Source: Pseudomonadales bacterium (GTDB lineage Bacteria; Pseudomonadota; Gammaproteobacteria; Pseudomonadales; Azotimanducaceae). From it: a stretch of DNA of 34,121 nt. Positions within the stretch are counted from its first letter, which is position 1, and each line of letters opens with the position of its first letter. The DNA lies in assembly GCA_016779325.1 (NCBI GenBank), contig JADHNU010000027.1, positions 1 to 34,121 of the forward strand, in the 5' to 3' direction. Positions 27,639 through 34,121 of this stretch are shown here, piece by piece. The position numbers and the translations under genes are program-made. Under the pieces are notes generated by a model, which worked only from the letters and a program-made list of their open reading frames with translations, had not been told where the DNA came from and searched no databases.

Positions 27639-28582
27639 AGCCAGCCCTTACGCTTGAAGAAGAGGTAGGGGGCGATTCCCGCAAGCACCATTAAGCCCAG
27701 GGCGAAGGGGTAGCCCCCCTTCCACTGGAGCTCCGGCATGAACGCGAAGTTCATACCGTAGATGCTGGCCACGAGGGTGGGGGGCAGAAACACTACGGCA
27801 GCGATGGAAAAGATCTTGATGATCTGGTTTTGCTGAATGCTGATAAAACCCTGCGCCGCCGCCATCAAAAAGTTGACCTTTTCAAAGACGAAGGTGGTGT
27901 GGGTGAGGAGCGATTCCGCATCCCGCAGCACCTCGCGGCAGGTGGCCAGGGCGTCGTTATCATCCCGGATGTGCCGCATCAGAAAGGATACGGAACGCTG
28001 CGTATCGAGCAGGCACAGCCGCACCTTTCCGTTGGTATCCTCAATCTCCGCGAGCTCGTCGATGTCGTCTTCGAGGCTGCCGTTCGACTCTTCGTCTTCC
28101 TTCAGCACCGACTGACTCACGGCTTCAAGGGTGGCGTAGAGCTCCTCGAGCTCATCGGCGAGGTGATCCACCTTCTGCTCAAGCAGCGCAAGAAGGATTT
28201 GCAGCGGAGAGTCGGCGGCCACCCGAGCATTGCGCACACGCAGGCGCATGAGCCGGAAATCGGGCATCTCGTTATCCCGAGAGGACAGCAGACGCGCTCG
28301 GGATAGGGTAAAGGCCACCGTGCCGTTGCGAGGTCGCCCATCGGCCCGATACATGAAAAGGGAGTGGACGTGAATGCCGTCTTCATCGATGAAGTAGCGG
28401 GACGACGCCTCGAGCTCCTCCATGTCGTCCGCCGTGGGCAGCACTTCCCCAAAGCGCACGTCCACCAGCGCCCGCTCCGCCTCGTCGGGCGCAACCAGAT
28501 CGAGCCAGTCGCATTCCGGATGGAGGGCGGCGTCCTCCACCTGGCGCAAGCTGCCTTGATCGATCCGAAAGGCGTATAGCAT
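27635..28582 (-). CDS. corA: CorA family magnesium/cobalt transporter
   Basis: Pentameric inner-membrane divalent-cation channel; 315 aa, normal length. A large acidic cytoplasmic N-terminal domain (about 1-250, with a long helical stalk containing EDEESNGSLEDDIDELAEIED) is followed by two C-terminal helices. The signature YGMNFAFMPELQWKGGYPFAL contains GMN and the periplasmic loop. The basic C-terminal tail is FFKRKGWL. TAAGGAG lies 11-12 bases upstream of the ATG. It starts 50 bases after fabV on the same strand. The zinc transporter ZntB is a related alternative, but GMNFAFMPEL favours CorA. Confidence 0.94.
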   Translation of the reverse strand: MLYAFRIDQGSLRQVEDAALHPECDWLDLVAPDEAERALVDVRFGEVLPTADDMEELEASSRYFIDEDGIHVHSLFMYRADGRPRNGTVAFTLSRARLLSSRDNEMPDFRLMRLRVRNARVAADSPLQILLALLEQKVDHLADELEELYATLEAVSQSVLKEDEESNGSLEDDIDELAEIEDTNGKVRLCLLDTQRSVSFLMRHIRDDNDALATCREVLRDAESLLTHTTFVFEKVNFLMAAAQGFISIQQNQIIKIFSIAAVVFLPPTLVASIYGMNFAFMPELQWKGGYPFALGLMVLAGIAPYLFFKRKGWL

Positions 28583-28603
28583 TTTTGCACCCGCTCCTTA
28601 GGA

Positions 28604-28619
28604 CGGCGCCGATGCGCCG
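28604..28619 (-). other. Short perfect hairpin between fabV and corA
   Basis: A six-base-pair stem (CGGCGC/GCGCCG on the + strand) with a CGAT loop, just upstream of the corA ribosome site. There is no T-run, so a terminator is not supported. Its stem core matches the argA-ilvD hairpin (GC-CGAT-GC). Confidence 0.35.
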
Positions 28620-28632
28620 CGCCTGGCATTTT

Positions 28633-29823
28633 CTAGGGGGCTGGCACCGGCTCGATGGTGAGCGGATTCACCGCCTGCTCATAATCGACGCCTGGGATGG
28701 CGAAGCCAAAAACCTGAAGGAAGGCGCGGCGGAACTCGTCAAGATCGGCGAGCTCCGGGAGGTTCTCCGTGGTGACCACGGGCCAACGGCGCTTCACCTC
28801 CCTTTGAACCCCCTCCCGCAGCTCCCAATCATCTAGGCGCAGCCGCCCGACTGCGTCCAAGCCCGCCTGGCTTCCATAGAGCCCCGTTTCGAAGAGGCGC
28901 CAAATATGCTCGATGATCGTTTCATGCAGATTTTGCTCTTTCATGACACGAAATAGCAGCGAGGCATACAGAGGGACCACGGGGATCGCGGCGCTTGCCT
29001 GGGTGACCACGGCTTTCAACACCGCCACCCGCGCATCGCCGCCCTTCGAAGCCAAGCGCTGGCGCAGCCCGGCAGCCGCGCGGTCGAGATCTTCCTTCGC
29101 CTTACCCAAGGTAGCGTGCCAGTAGATGGGCCAGGTGAGCTCGCTGCCAATGTAGGTATAGGCCACCGTTTGGCAGCCCGGCGCGAGCAGCCCCGCCCCA
29201 TCTAGGGTGCTCATCCACCGTTCCCAATCTTCGCCGCCCATGACCTTCACGGTCGCAGCAATTTCCTCTTCCGTGGCGGGCTCGAGGTCGACCTCGTGGA
29301 CCTCCCCCTTATCCACGTTCAGAGTTTTGACATGAAACCGCTCACCCACGGGCTTGATGGCACTGCGCCAGAGCGTGCCCGTTTCCGGATCCTGTCGCAC
29401 CGGAGAGGCCAAGCTGTAAACCACGAGATCCACGGGGCCCCGGGCTTTCAAGGTTTCCACCACCTGGGCCTTAAGCGCATCGGAAAACGCGTCACCTTCG
29501 AGCGTTTCGGTCCACAGCCCCTCCCGGGCTGCGGCGCGCTCGAAGGCCCGGTTGCAGTAATAGCCCGTGCTGGCCGTCTTGCCCTCCGTGGGGGCCTTCT
29601 CGAAGGACACCCCGAGGGTTTCTGCGCCGGCGCCAAAGGCGGCGGAAATACGCGACGCCAGCCCGTAGCCAGCGGAGCAGCCCAACACCAGAACCCGCGT
29701 GGGCCCGTGCGTCAGCGGCGCCTGGGCCTTCACGGTGCGAACCTGCGCATCCACGCTTTCCGCACAGCCCAGGGGATGGGCCGTGGTACAGATGAATCCG
29801 CGGATGCGAGGTTTGACGATCAT
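28633..29823 (-). CDS. fabV: NADH-dependent trans-2-enoyl-ACP/CoA reductase FabV
   Basis: Last step of each fatty-acid elongation cycle; an enlarged SDR-type enoyl reductase, 396 aa. The NADH motif is GCSAGYGLASR (about 48-58). The active site is Tyr-x8-Lys in IYWHATLGKAK (about Tyr234 and Lys243), preceded by AYTYIGSELTWP, diagnostic for FabV. C-terminal FGFAIPGVDYEQAVNP is also typical. FabV enzymes are known to be relatively insensitive to triclosan compared with FabI. The start MIVKPRIRGFICTTAHPLGC is the standard N-terminus. It is flanked on the same strand by an AcoX-type kinase upstream and corA downstream. Confidence 0.96.
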   Translation of the reverse strand: MIVKPRIRGFICTTAHPLGCAESVDAQVRTVKAQAPLTHGPTRVLVLGCSAGYGLASRISAAFGAGAETLGVSFEKAPTEGKTASTGYYCNRAFERAAAREGLWTETLEGDAFSDALKAQVVETLKARGPVDLVVYSLASPVRQDPETGTLWRSAIKPVGERFHVKTLNVDKGEVHEVDLEPATEEEIAATVKVMGGEDWERWMSTLDGAGLLAPGCQTVAYTYIGSELTWPIYWHATLGKAKEDLDRAAAGLRQRLASKGGDARVAVLKAVVTQASAAIPVVPLYASLLFRVMKEQNLHETIIEHIWRLFETGLYGSQAGLDAVGRLRLDDWELREGVQREVKRRWPVVTTENLPELADLDEFRRAFLQVFGFAIPGVDYEQAVNPLTIEPVPAP

Positions 29824-29870
29824 GGGCGCTTCCTTCCTAGCTCGGGCGACCCGCGATTGTACCAGTTGCT

Positions 29871-30863
29871 CTAGAAGAGATTCGCCTCGGCGGCAAAGTG
29901 GAGCACCGCGGGCACATCGATGACCCGAGGCCCCGAGCGCTCGACATGGAGACGCGCCCGCTCTCGCAGGCCCAGTTTGATTTCCCGGTCGCCATCGAGG
30001 GCAATCACCCCCGGGCCCTCGAAGAGCACGGTGACGGCGCTGGCCACGCGATGGGCTTCGCTCACGGCCACCTCCCAGAACCGCCCCGGGGAAAGCGGCA
30101 CCTGCATACGCCGATCCCCCGGCCCGCGGTTACAGGTGACGAGCACACCCCCATCTTCCGCCGCGCTCAGGGGCGCGAGCATGCCGCCCAGGGGCGAGAT
30201 GCCCACGGACGCGGGAGAGGCCACCGTGAGTAAGGCGCGATCGATATTCTCTGGCGCCATAGGCAGCCGATTTCCCGGGTGATCATTGCGGAGCAAAACG
30301 GCATCGATCAGGGCAAGGGTCGCCGGCCCCTCATAGGGCCGAACCCGCACCACCTTGCTGCGCCGAGAGTGAGCGCCCAGGGGCACCTTGCCGCTCGCGA
30401 TCAGCCCTGCGGCGAGCCCCGCGAGGGTCGGTTCAATCAAGCTTGGAAAGACGTTGTTCGTGCCCGTGGACACGGCCACCATGGGGGCGTCGGGCCAAAC
30501 CTGGGCGACGGCGCGATGGGTGCCATCGCCCCCGAGGACGACCAGAACGGTCACCCCCAAAGCCCGCATCGCCAACGCCGCGGCGGCCGTATCGGCTCCG
30601 CTGTGGGTGAGGGGACCGGGGTCCACGGTCTCGACCCGCGCCCCAAGCTCCATGCCCTCCAGGGCACCGGTACTGATCCGCCAGGGCTCCTGATGCACCA
30701 CCAACGTTTCTACCCCAGCGGCGTCCGCCCCCGCGGCAATGCGGGCCACCATTTCGCGCTTAGCTTGATGGGTGACTTCCGACGCGCGGGCAGCGAGCCG
30801 GCGCACGTCCCGACCGGCCATGGGATTCGCGAGAATGCCAATGCGCCCGCGACGGGCGGTCAT
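29871..30863 (-). CDS. ATP-NAD/AcoX-type kinase family protein
   Basis: A 330-aa protein of the NAD-kinase/diacylglycerol-kinase fold, cytoplasmic. The phosphate-binding GGDGTHRA is at about 111-118 and STGTNNVFP at about 132-140. The N-terminal IGILANPMAGRDVRRL and the HxGADTAAA region resemble AcoX proteins found beside acetoin dehydrogenase genes. No acetoin genes are visible here, so the substrate (NAD, a sugar or a lipid) is open. The start chosen is ATG at 30863 (MTARRGRIGIL); an in-frame GTG at 30884 lacks a ribosome site. Divergent from the AbgT gene, with 66 bases between starts. Confidence 0.85.
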   Translation of the reverse strand: MTARRGRIGILANPMAGRDVRRLAARASEVTHQAKREMVARIAAGADAAGVETLVVHQEPWRISTGALEGMELGARVETVDPGPLTHSGADTAAAALAMRALGVTVLVVLGGDGTHRAVAQVWPDAPMVAVSTGTNNVFPSLIEPTLAGLAAGLIASGKVPLGAHSRRSKVVRVRPYEGPATLALIDAVLLRNDHPGNRLPMAPENIDRALLTVASPASVGISPLGGMLAPLSAAEDGGVLVTCNRGPGDRRMQVPLSPGRFWEVAVSEAHRVASAVTVLFEGPGVIALDGDREIKLGLRERARLHVERSGPRVIDVPAVLHFAAEANLF

Positions 30864-30929
30864 CAACTTGCCGCCACGGGGCACCGCGGGTCAGGATGGA
30901 CCCTTCGGCGACAGTCAGAGGACAACGGG

Positions 30930-32465
30930 ATGAATCGGGACACGGGACCCCTTACGGATCAGGCGGCGGGCGTGGCAGGCATCCTGAACCGGATTGAGCG
31001 CCTAGGCAACTCACTCCCCCATCCTGCGACGCTCTTCGCCGCCTTGGCCCTGGGCGTGGTTTTACTGTCCGGCCTGGGCGGCTTTCTGGGCTGGTCCGCG
31101 GTGCACCCCATTACCGGCGCGGAAGTGAAGGCCATCAGCTTGCTCGACGGCCCGGGCCTTCGGCGCATGCTCGAGGGCACGGTGAGCAACTTTACAAGCT
31201 TCGCGCCCCTCGGCACGGTCCTCGTAGCCATGCTGGGCCTTGGCCTGGCGGAGCGCTCCGGGCTTCTCGGTGCGCTGCTGGCGCGCCTGGTGGCGGCCGC
31301 CCGACCTCAGTTTCTGAGCTTCTTTGTGGTCTTCGCGGGCGTGCTCTCTAGCCTGGCCGCGGACGCGGGCTACGTCGTGCTCATCCCCCTGGCGGGCTGG
31401 CTCTTCCATGCCGCCGGGCGCCACCCCTTCGCCGGGATTGCGGCGGCCTTCGCCGGGGTCTCCGCCGGCTACTCGGCGAACCTGATGATCGGTTCCCTAG
31501 ACGCCATTCTTGCGGGGCTGTCCACGGAAGCGGCGCGCCTGCTTGACCCCACCTACGAGGTAACCGCCGCCGGCAACTGGTGGTTCATTATTGCCTCCAC
31601 CGTGCTCATCGCCCTGGCTGGCACCTGGGTAACCGAGCGCATCACGGCGCCCCGCCTAGGCGCCTATGCGGGGGAGGGCGATGGAAGCCACGACCCCGAA
31701 ATCGCCGTTTCCGCCGCTGGCCTCCGCGCCGCGGGTTGGGTGAGCTTAGTTGGGCTTGGGCTTTTGCTTTGGGCCCTGGTGCCCGCGGATGGGGTACTGC
31801 GTAACCCCGACACCGGCGGCATTTTGGGCTCCCCGGCCATCTCAGCCATTGTCGTGCTTATCGCCCTCTTTGCCGCCGCGGCGGGCATCGCTTACGGCCG
31901 GGCCGCTGGCACGCTCACCTCGAGCACGGCGGTGATGGAAGCCCTCGAGGCGACCATGGCCACCATGGCCGGCTACCTGGTGCTAATGTTCTTTGCCGCC
32001 CAATTCGTAGCTTGGTTCGGCTGGACCCAGCTCGGGGTGATCACGGCCATTCATGGCGCTGCGGTGCTGCAGACCCTAGATTTGGGCACCCTCCCCCTGT
32101 TGCTCACCTTTATCCTCATCGCTGCGCTGATCAATCTGGTGATCGGCAGCGCCTCCGCCAAGTGGGGCATCATGGCGCCGGTGTTCGTGCCCATGCTGTA
32201 TCTCCTGGGCATCAGTCCAGAGGCCTCGCAGATGGCCTATCGCATCGGCGACTCGGTCTCCAACGTCCTGACGCCGCTCATGCCCTATTTCGCGTTGGTG
32301 GTGGCGTTCATGCAGCGCTACGACCGCCGCGCCGGCGTGGGGACCCTTATGGCCACCATGCTGCCCTATAGCCTCGCGCTGCTGCTGTGCTGGTCGGCCC
32401 TGCTGGGGGTCTGGATTGCCTTCGACTGGCCCCTGGGCCCCGGCGCCACCATTTCCCTGCCCTAG
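30930..32465 (+). CDS. AbgT family transporter (p-aminobenzoyl-glutamate / aminobenzoate type)
   Basis: An inner-membrane transporter of 511 aa with many hydrophobic helices. Family stretches include RIERLGNSLPHPATLFA at the N-terminus, GLGLAERSGLLGALL, LSSLAADAGYVVLIPL, GSASAKWGIMAPVFVPM and YRIGDSVSNVLTPLMPYF. E. coli AbgT takes up p-aminobenzoyl-glutamate, while the family members MtrF and YdaH have been reported to export p-aminobenzoate and sulfonamides; direction here is unknown. The ATG at 30930 has AGAGGA nine bases upstream. The frame is open back to 30279, but that part lies over the opposite-strand kinase and is rejected. Its stop shares CTAG with the convergent folA stop. Confidence 0.92.
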   Translation: MNRDTGPLTDQAAGVAGILNRIERLGNSLPHPATLFAALALGVVLLSGLGGFLGWSAVHPITGAEVKAISLLDGPGLRRMLEGTVSNFTSFAPLGTVLVAMLGLGLAERSGLLGALLARLVAAARPQFLSFFVVFAGVLSSLAADAGYVVLIPLAGWLFHAAGRHPFAGIAAAFAGVSAGYSANLMIGSLDAILAGLSTEAARLLDPTYEVTAAGNWWFIIASTVLIALAGTWVTERITAPRLGAYAGEGDGSHDPEIAVSAAGLRAAGWVSLVGLGLLLWALVPADGVLRNPDTGGILGSPAISAIVVLIALFAAAAGIAYGRAAGTLTSSTAVMEALEATMATMAGYLVLMFFAAQFVAWFGWTQLGVITAIHGAAVLQTLDLGTLPLLLTFILIAALINLVIGSASAKWGIMAPVFVPMLYLLGISPEASQMAYRIGDSVSNVLTPLMPYFALVVAFMQRYDRRAGVGTLMATMLPYSLALLLCWSALLGVWIAFDWPLGPGATISLP

Positions 32466-32995
32466 GCGGGGGCGCGCGCTCGGGTGAGGTACACGAGGGA
32501 GTAGGGGAAGCTGTCGTCGCTCTCGCGCGGAATAAACAGGCGCCGCCGTTCCTCAAAAACCCCAGTAGGGAGGGGCGGGAAGACCGTGTCTCCCGCCGGC
32601 GCGCCGTGCACCGCCGTCAGGTAGAGCCGGTCCGCCTGCGGAAGGCACGCAGCGTAGATCGTCGCACCCCCGATAACCATCACCTCGGCGACCCCGTCGG
32701 CCTCGGCCTTCGCCCGGCCCCGAGCCAGGGCCTCTTCCACGGACCGCACCACCCACACCCGCTCCGGCGCCGTAAAGCTGGGGTCGGCGGTAATGACGAT
32801 ATTCGTTCGGCCCGGCAGGGGCTTGCGGAGGGAGTCGTAGGTCTTGCGCCCCATGATCACCGGCTTCCCCAGGGTCATGGCCCGGAAGTAGGCCAGCTCC
32901 CCGGGCAAGCGCCAGGGCAGACCGCCATCAGCGCCAATCACGCGGTTATCGGCCATGGCCCAGATCAGGGCCAGGGCAGGGGCCTTAGCACCCAC
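32462..32995 (-). CDS. folA: Dihydrofolate reductase
   Basis: NADPH-dependent reduction of dihydrofolate to tetrahydrofolate, which restores the cofactor consumed by ThyA; about 177 aa, cytoplasmic. Visible are ALIWAMADNRVIGADGGLPWRLP (N-terminal strand and Met20-type loop), the catalytic acid Glu33 in PGELAYFR (Asp27 in E. coli), KPVIMGRKTYDSL, LPGRTNIVIT and VMVIGGATIY. The start is taken as GTG at 32995, two bases after the thyA stop. A longer ATG start at 33034 would overlap thyA by 37 bases and add residues not usual in the family. Last gene of lgt-thyA-folA. Confidence 0.94.
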   Translation of the reverse strand: MGAKAPALALIWAMADNRVIGADGGLPWRLPGELAYFRAMTLGKPVIMGRKTYDSLRKPLPGRTNIVITADPSFTAPERVWVVRSVEEALARGRAKAEADGVAEVMVIGGATIYAACLPQADRLYLTAVHGAPAGDTVFPPLPTGVFEERRRLFIPRESDDSFPYSLVYLTRARAPA

Positions 32996-32997
32996 GG

Positions 32998-33792
32998 TCA
33001 AACGGCGATGGGGGCAAGAATGCCCGGATGGCACTGGTAGCCTTCGAGGCGGAAATCCTCGTAGCGAAAGGCGAAGAGATCTTTCACCTCGGGGTTCAGG
33101 TGCATAGTGGGCAAGGAGTAGGGCGTGCGCGCAAGCTGCCGATCCGCCTGCTCCAGATGATTCGCATAGAGGTGCACATCGCCAAAGGTGTGGACGAAGT
33201 CACCGGGGGCAAGGTCGAGCACCTGGGCAATCATCAAGGTCAGCAGCGCATAGCTGGCAATGTTAAAGGGCACGCCCAGGAAGTAGTCCGCACTACGCTG
33301 GTATAGCTGGCAGGACAGGCGCCCTTCGGCCACATAAAACTGAAAAAGAGTGTGGCACGGGGGCAAGGCCATGTTGTCGACCTCCGCTGGATTCCACGCG
33401 CTCACGATATGGCGGCGGGAATAGGGGCTCGTGCGAAGGCCCTCAAGGAGACGACTGATCTGATCGATACGCTCGCCGTTCGGCGCCGGCCAGGAGCGCC
33501 ACTGGGCACCGTAGACGGGCCCAAGCTCGCCATGTTCATCGGCCCACTCATCCCAAATATGCACGCCAACGTCCTGTAGGGGTTTGACGTTGGTCTCCCC
33601 AGCCAGGAACCAGAGGAGCTCATGGATGATGCCCTTTAGAAACACCTTCTTCGTGGTGACGAGGGGAAAGCCCTCCTGGAGGGGAAAGCGCAGCTGTCGG
33701 CCAAACAGGCCATAGGTGCCCACGCCAGTGCGATCTTCTCGATACACCCCGTCTTCGCGCAGCTCCCGCAGTAGGCCCAGATAGGCATCCAT
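32998..33792 (-). CDS. thyA: Thymidylate synthase
   Basis: Makes dTMP from dUMP using methylene-tetrahydrofolate; 264 aa, the same length as I recall for E. coli ThyA. The nucleophile is Cys146 in [12 protein letters not shown]. The dUMP-binding arginines lie in [14 protein letters not shown] (about 122-134) and [21 protein letters not shown]. The C-terminal [10 protein letters not shown] is intact. The stop TGA is followed two bases later by the folA GTG, so synthase and reductase are translationally coupled. The start at 33792 is ten bases after the lgt stop. Confidence 0.97.
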   Translation of the reverse strand: MDAYLGLLRELREDGVYREDRTGVGTYGLFGRQLRFPLQEGFPLVTTKKVFLKGIIHELLWFLAGETNVKPLQDVGVHIWDEWADEHGELGPVYGAQWRSWPAPNGERIDQISRLLEGLRTSPYSRRHIVSAWNPAEVDNMALPPCHTLFQFYVAEGRLSCQLYQRSADYFLGVPFNIASYALLTLMIAQVLDLAPGDFVHTFGDVHLYANHLEQADRQLARTPYSLPTMHLNPEVKDLFAFRYEDFRLEGYQCHPGILAPIAV

Positions 33793-33802
33793 GGCGTCGC
33801 TC

Positions 33803-34121
33803 CTAAATCACCGATCGGGCATTATGCCCACGGCGCCCCCAGGCGAGGAAGGCAAAGCCGGCAAGGATCATGGGCAGGCAAAGCCACTGCCCCTGGGTGA
33901 GCCCCAGCGCTTGGAACCCAAGGTGCGGATCCGGCGTTCGGAAAAACTCGGTGCCAAAGCGCAGACACCCATAACCCAGCAAAAAGGTGCCAGAGGCAAA
34001 GCCCGGGGGCCGGGGCCGGCTCGTCAGCGTCCACAGCAGGGCGAAGAGCACCAGCCCCTCCGTGGCCGCCTGATAGAGGCTGGAGGGGTGACGGGCCAAG
34101 ACCTCCCCGGGATACACCACC
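33803..34121 (-). CDS. lgt: Prolipoprotein diacylglyceryl transferase (C-terminal part; gene runs off the window)
   Basis: Adds diacylglycerol to the cysteine of lipoprotein precursors at the inner membrane. Only the last 105 or so residues are visible. [21 protein letters not shown], then [25 protein letters not shown] and [13 protein letters not shown], match the end of Lgt, with two or three membrane helices. It is cut by the window edge, so the catalytic N-terminal half and the start are not seen. The lgt-thyA order is the one I recall from Pseudomonas and E. coli. Confidence 0.94.
   Translation of the reverse strand, partial: VVYPGEVLARHPSSLYQAATEGLVLFALLWTLTSRPRPPGFASGTFLLGYGCLRFGTEFFRTPDPHLGFQALGLTQGQWLCLPMILAGFAFLAWGRRGHNARSVI

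Noticed and set aside
30279-30929. An N-terminal extension of the AbgT transporter by 217 codons
   Set aside because: It is antisense to the AcoX-type kinase and shows no domain. ATG at 30930 has an AGAGGA site and begins a normal AbgT.

Overview
This GC-rich window looks like a chromosome segment from a gammaproteobacterium of the broad Pseudomonas/Cellvibrionales type. It carries 27 protein genes packed end to end, two of them cut by the window edges. The longest stretch without a gene is about 150 bases. I saw no tRNA, rRNA, insertion sequence, prophage or CRISPR array. The taxonomic guess rests on gene order I recall from Pseudomonas: rsgA, rhdA and psd; serB with a membrane protein, parC and parE; glnE with ilvE; lgt with thyA.

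Layout. Bases 1-2504: end of rsgA, then rhdA and psd as a + strand operon with overlapping starts and stops. 2485-5210: an elongation factor P block, with efp-epmA on the - strand and epmB divergent on the + strand. 5178-7792: serB and a divergent two-helix membrane protein of the AhpA/YtjB neighbourhood. 7789-17465: a long - strand run, glnE-ilvE-S66 carboxypeptidase-yqiB-parE-parC, which covers nitrogen control, branched-chain amino acids, peptidoglycan recycling and chromosome decatenation. 17567-20609: argA and ilvD on the + strand. 20613-23636: a - strand group with a membrane cyclase-like protein, hemE and a short-chain dehydrogenase. 23787-27638: a serine hydrolase, a divergent PRPP-synthetase-like protein and a Spinster-like MFS carrier on the + strand. 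27635-30863: corA, fabV and an AcoX-type kinase on the - strand. 30930-32465: an AbgT-family transporter. 32462-34121: lgt (partial)-thyA-folA on the - strand.

Most of the window is housekeeping. EF-P and its lysylation enzymes sit together. DHFR and thymidylate synthase are coupled, and they meet tail to tail with an AbgT transporter, a family tied to p-aminobenzoate compounds. ParE and ParC form one operon.

The less ordinary part is 21.4-26.3 kb: a HemE that does not read like the usual enterobacterial type, a membrane class III cyclase homologue lacking key substrate-binding residues, and a serine hydrolase paired with an enlarged PRPP-synthetase-like protein. Every convergent gene pair overlaps or nearly touches, which leaves no room for ordinary terminators between them. 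I found no clear-cut new defence or mobile system.
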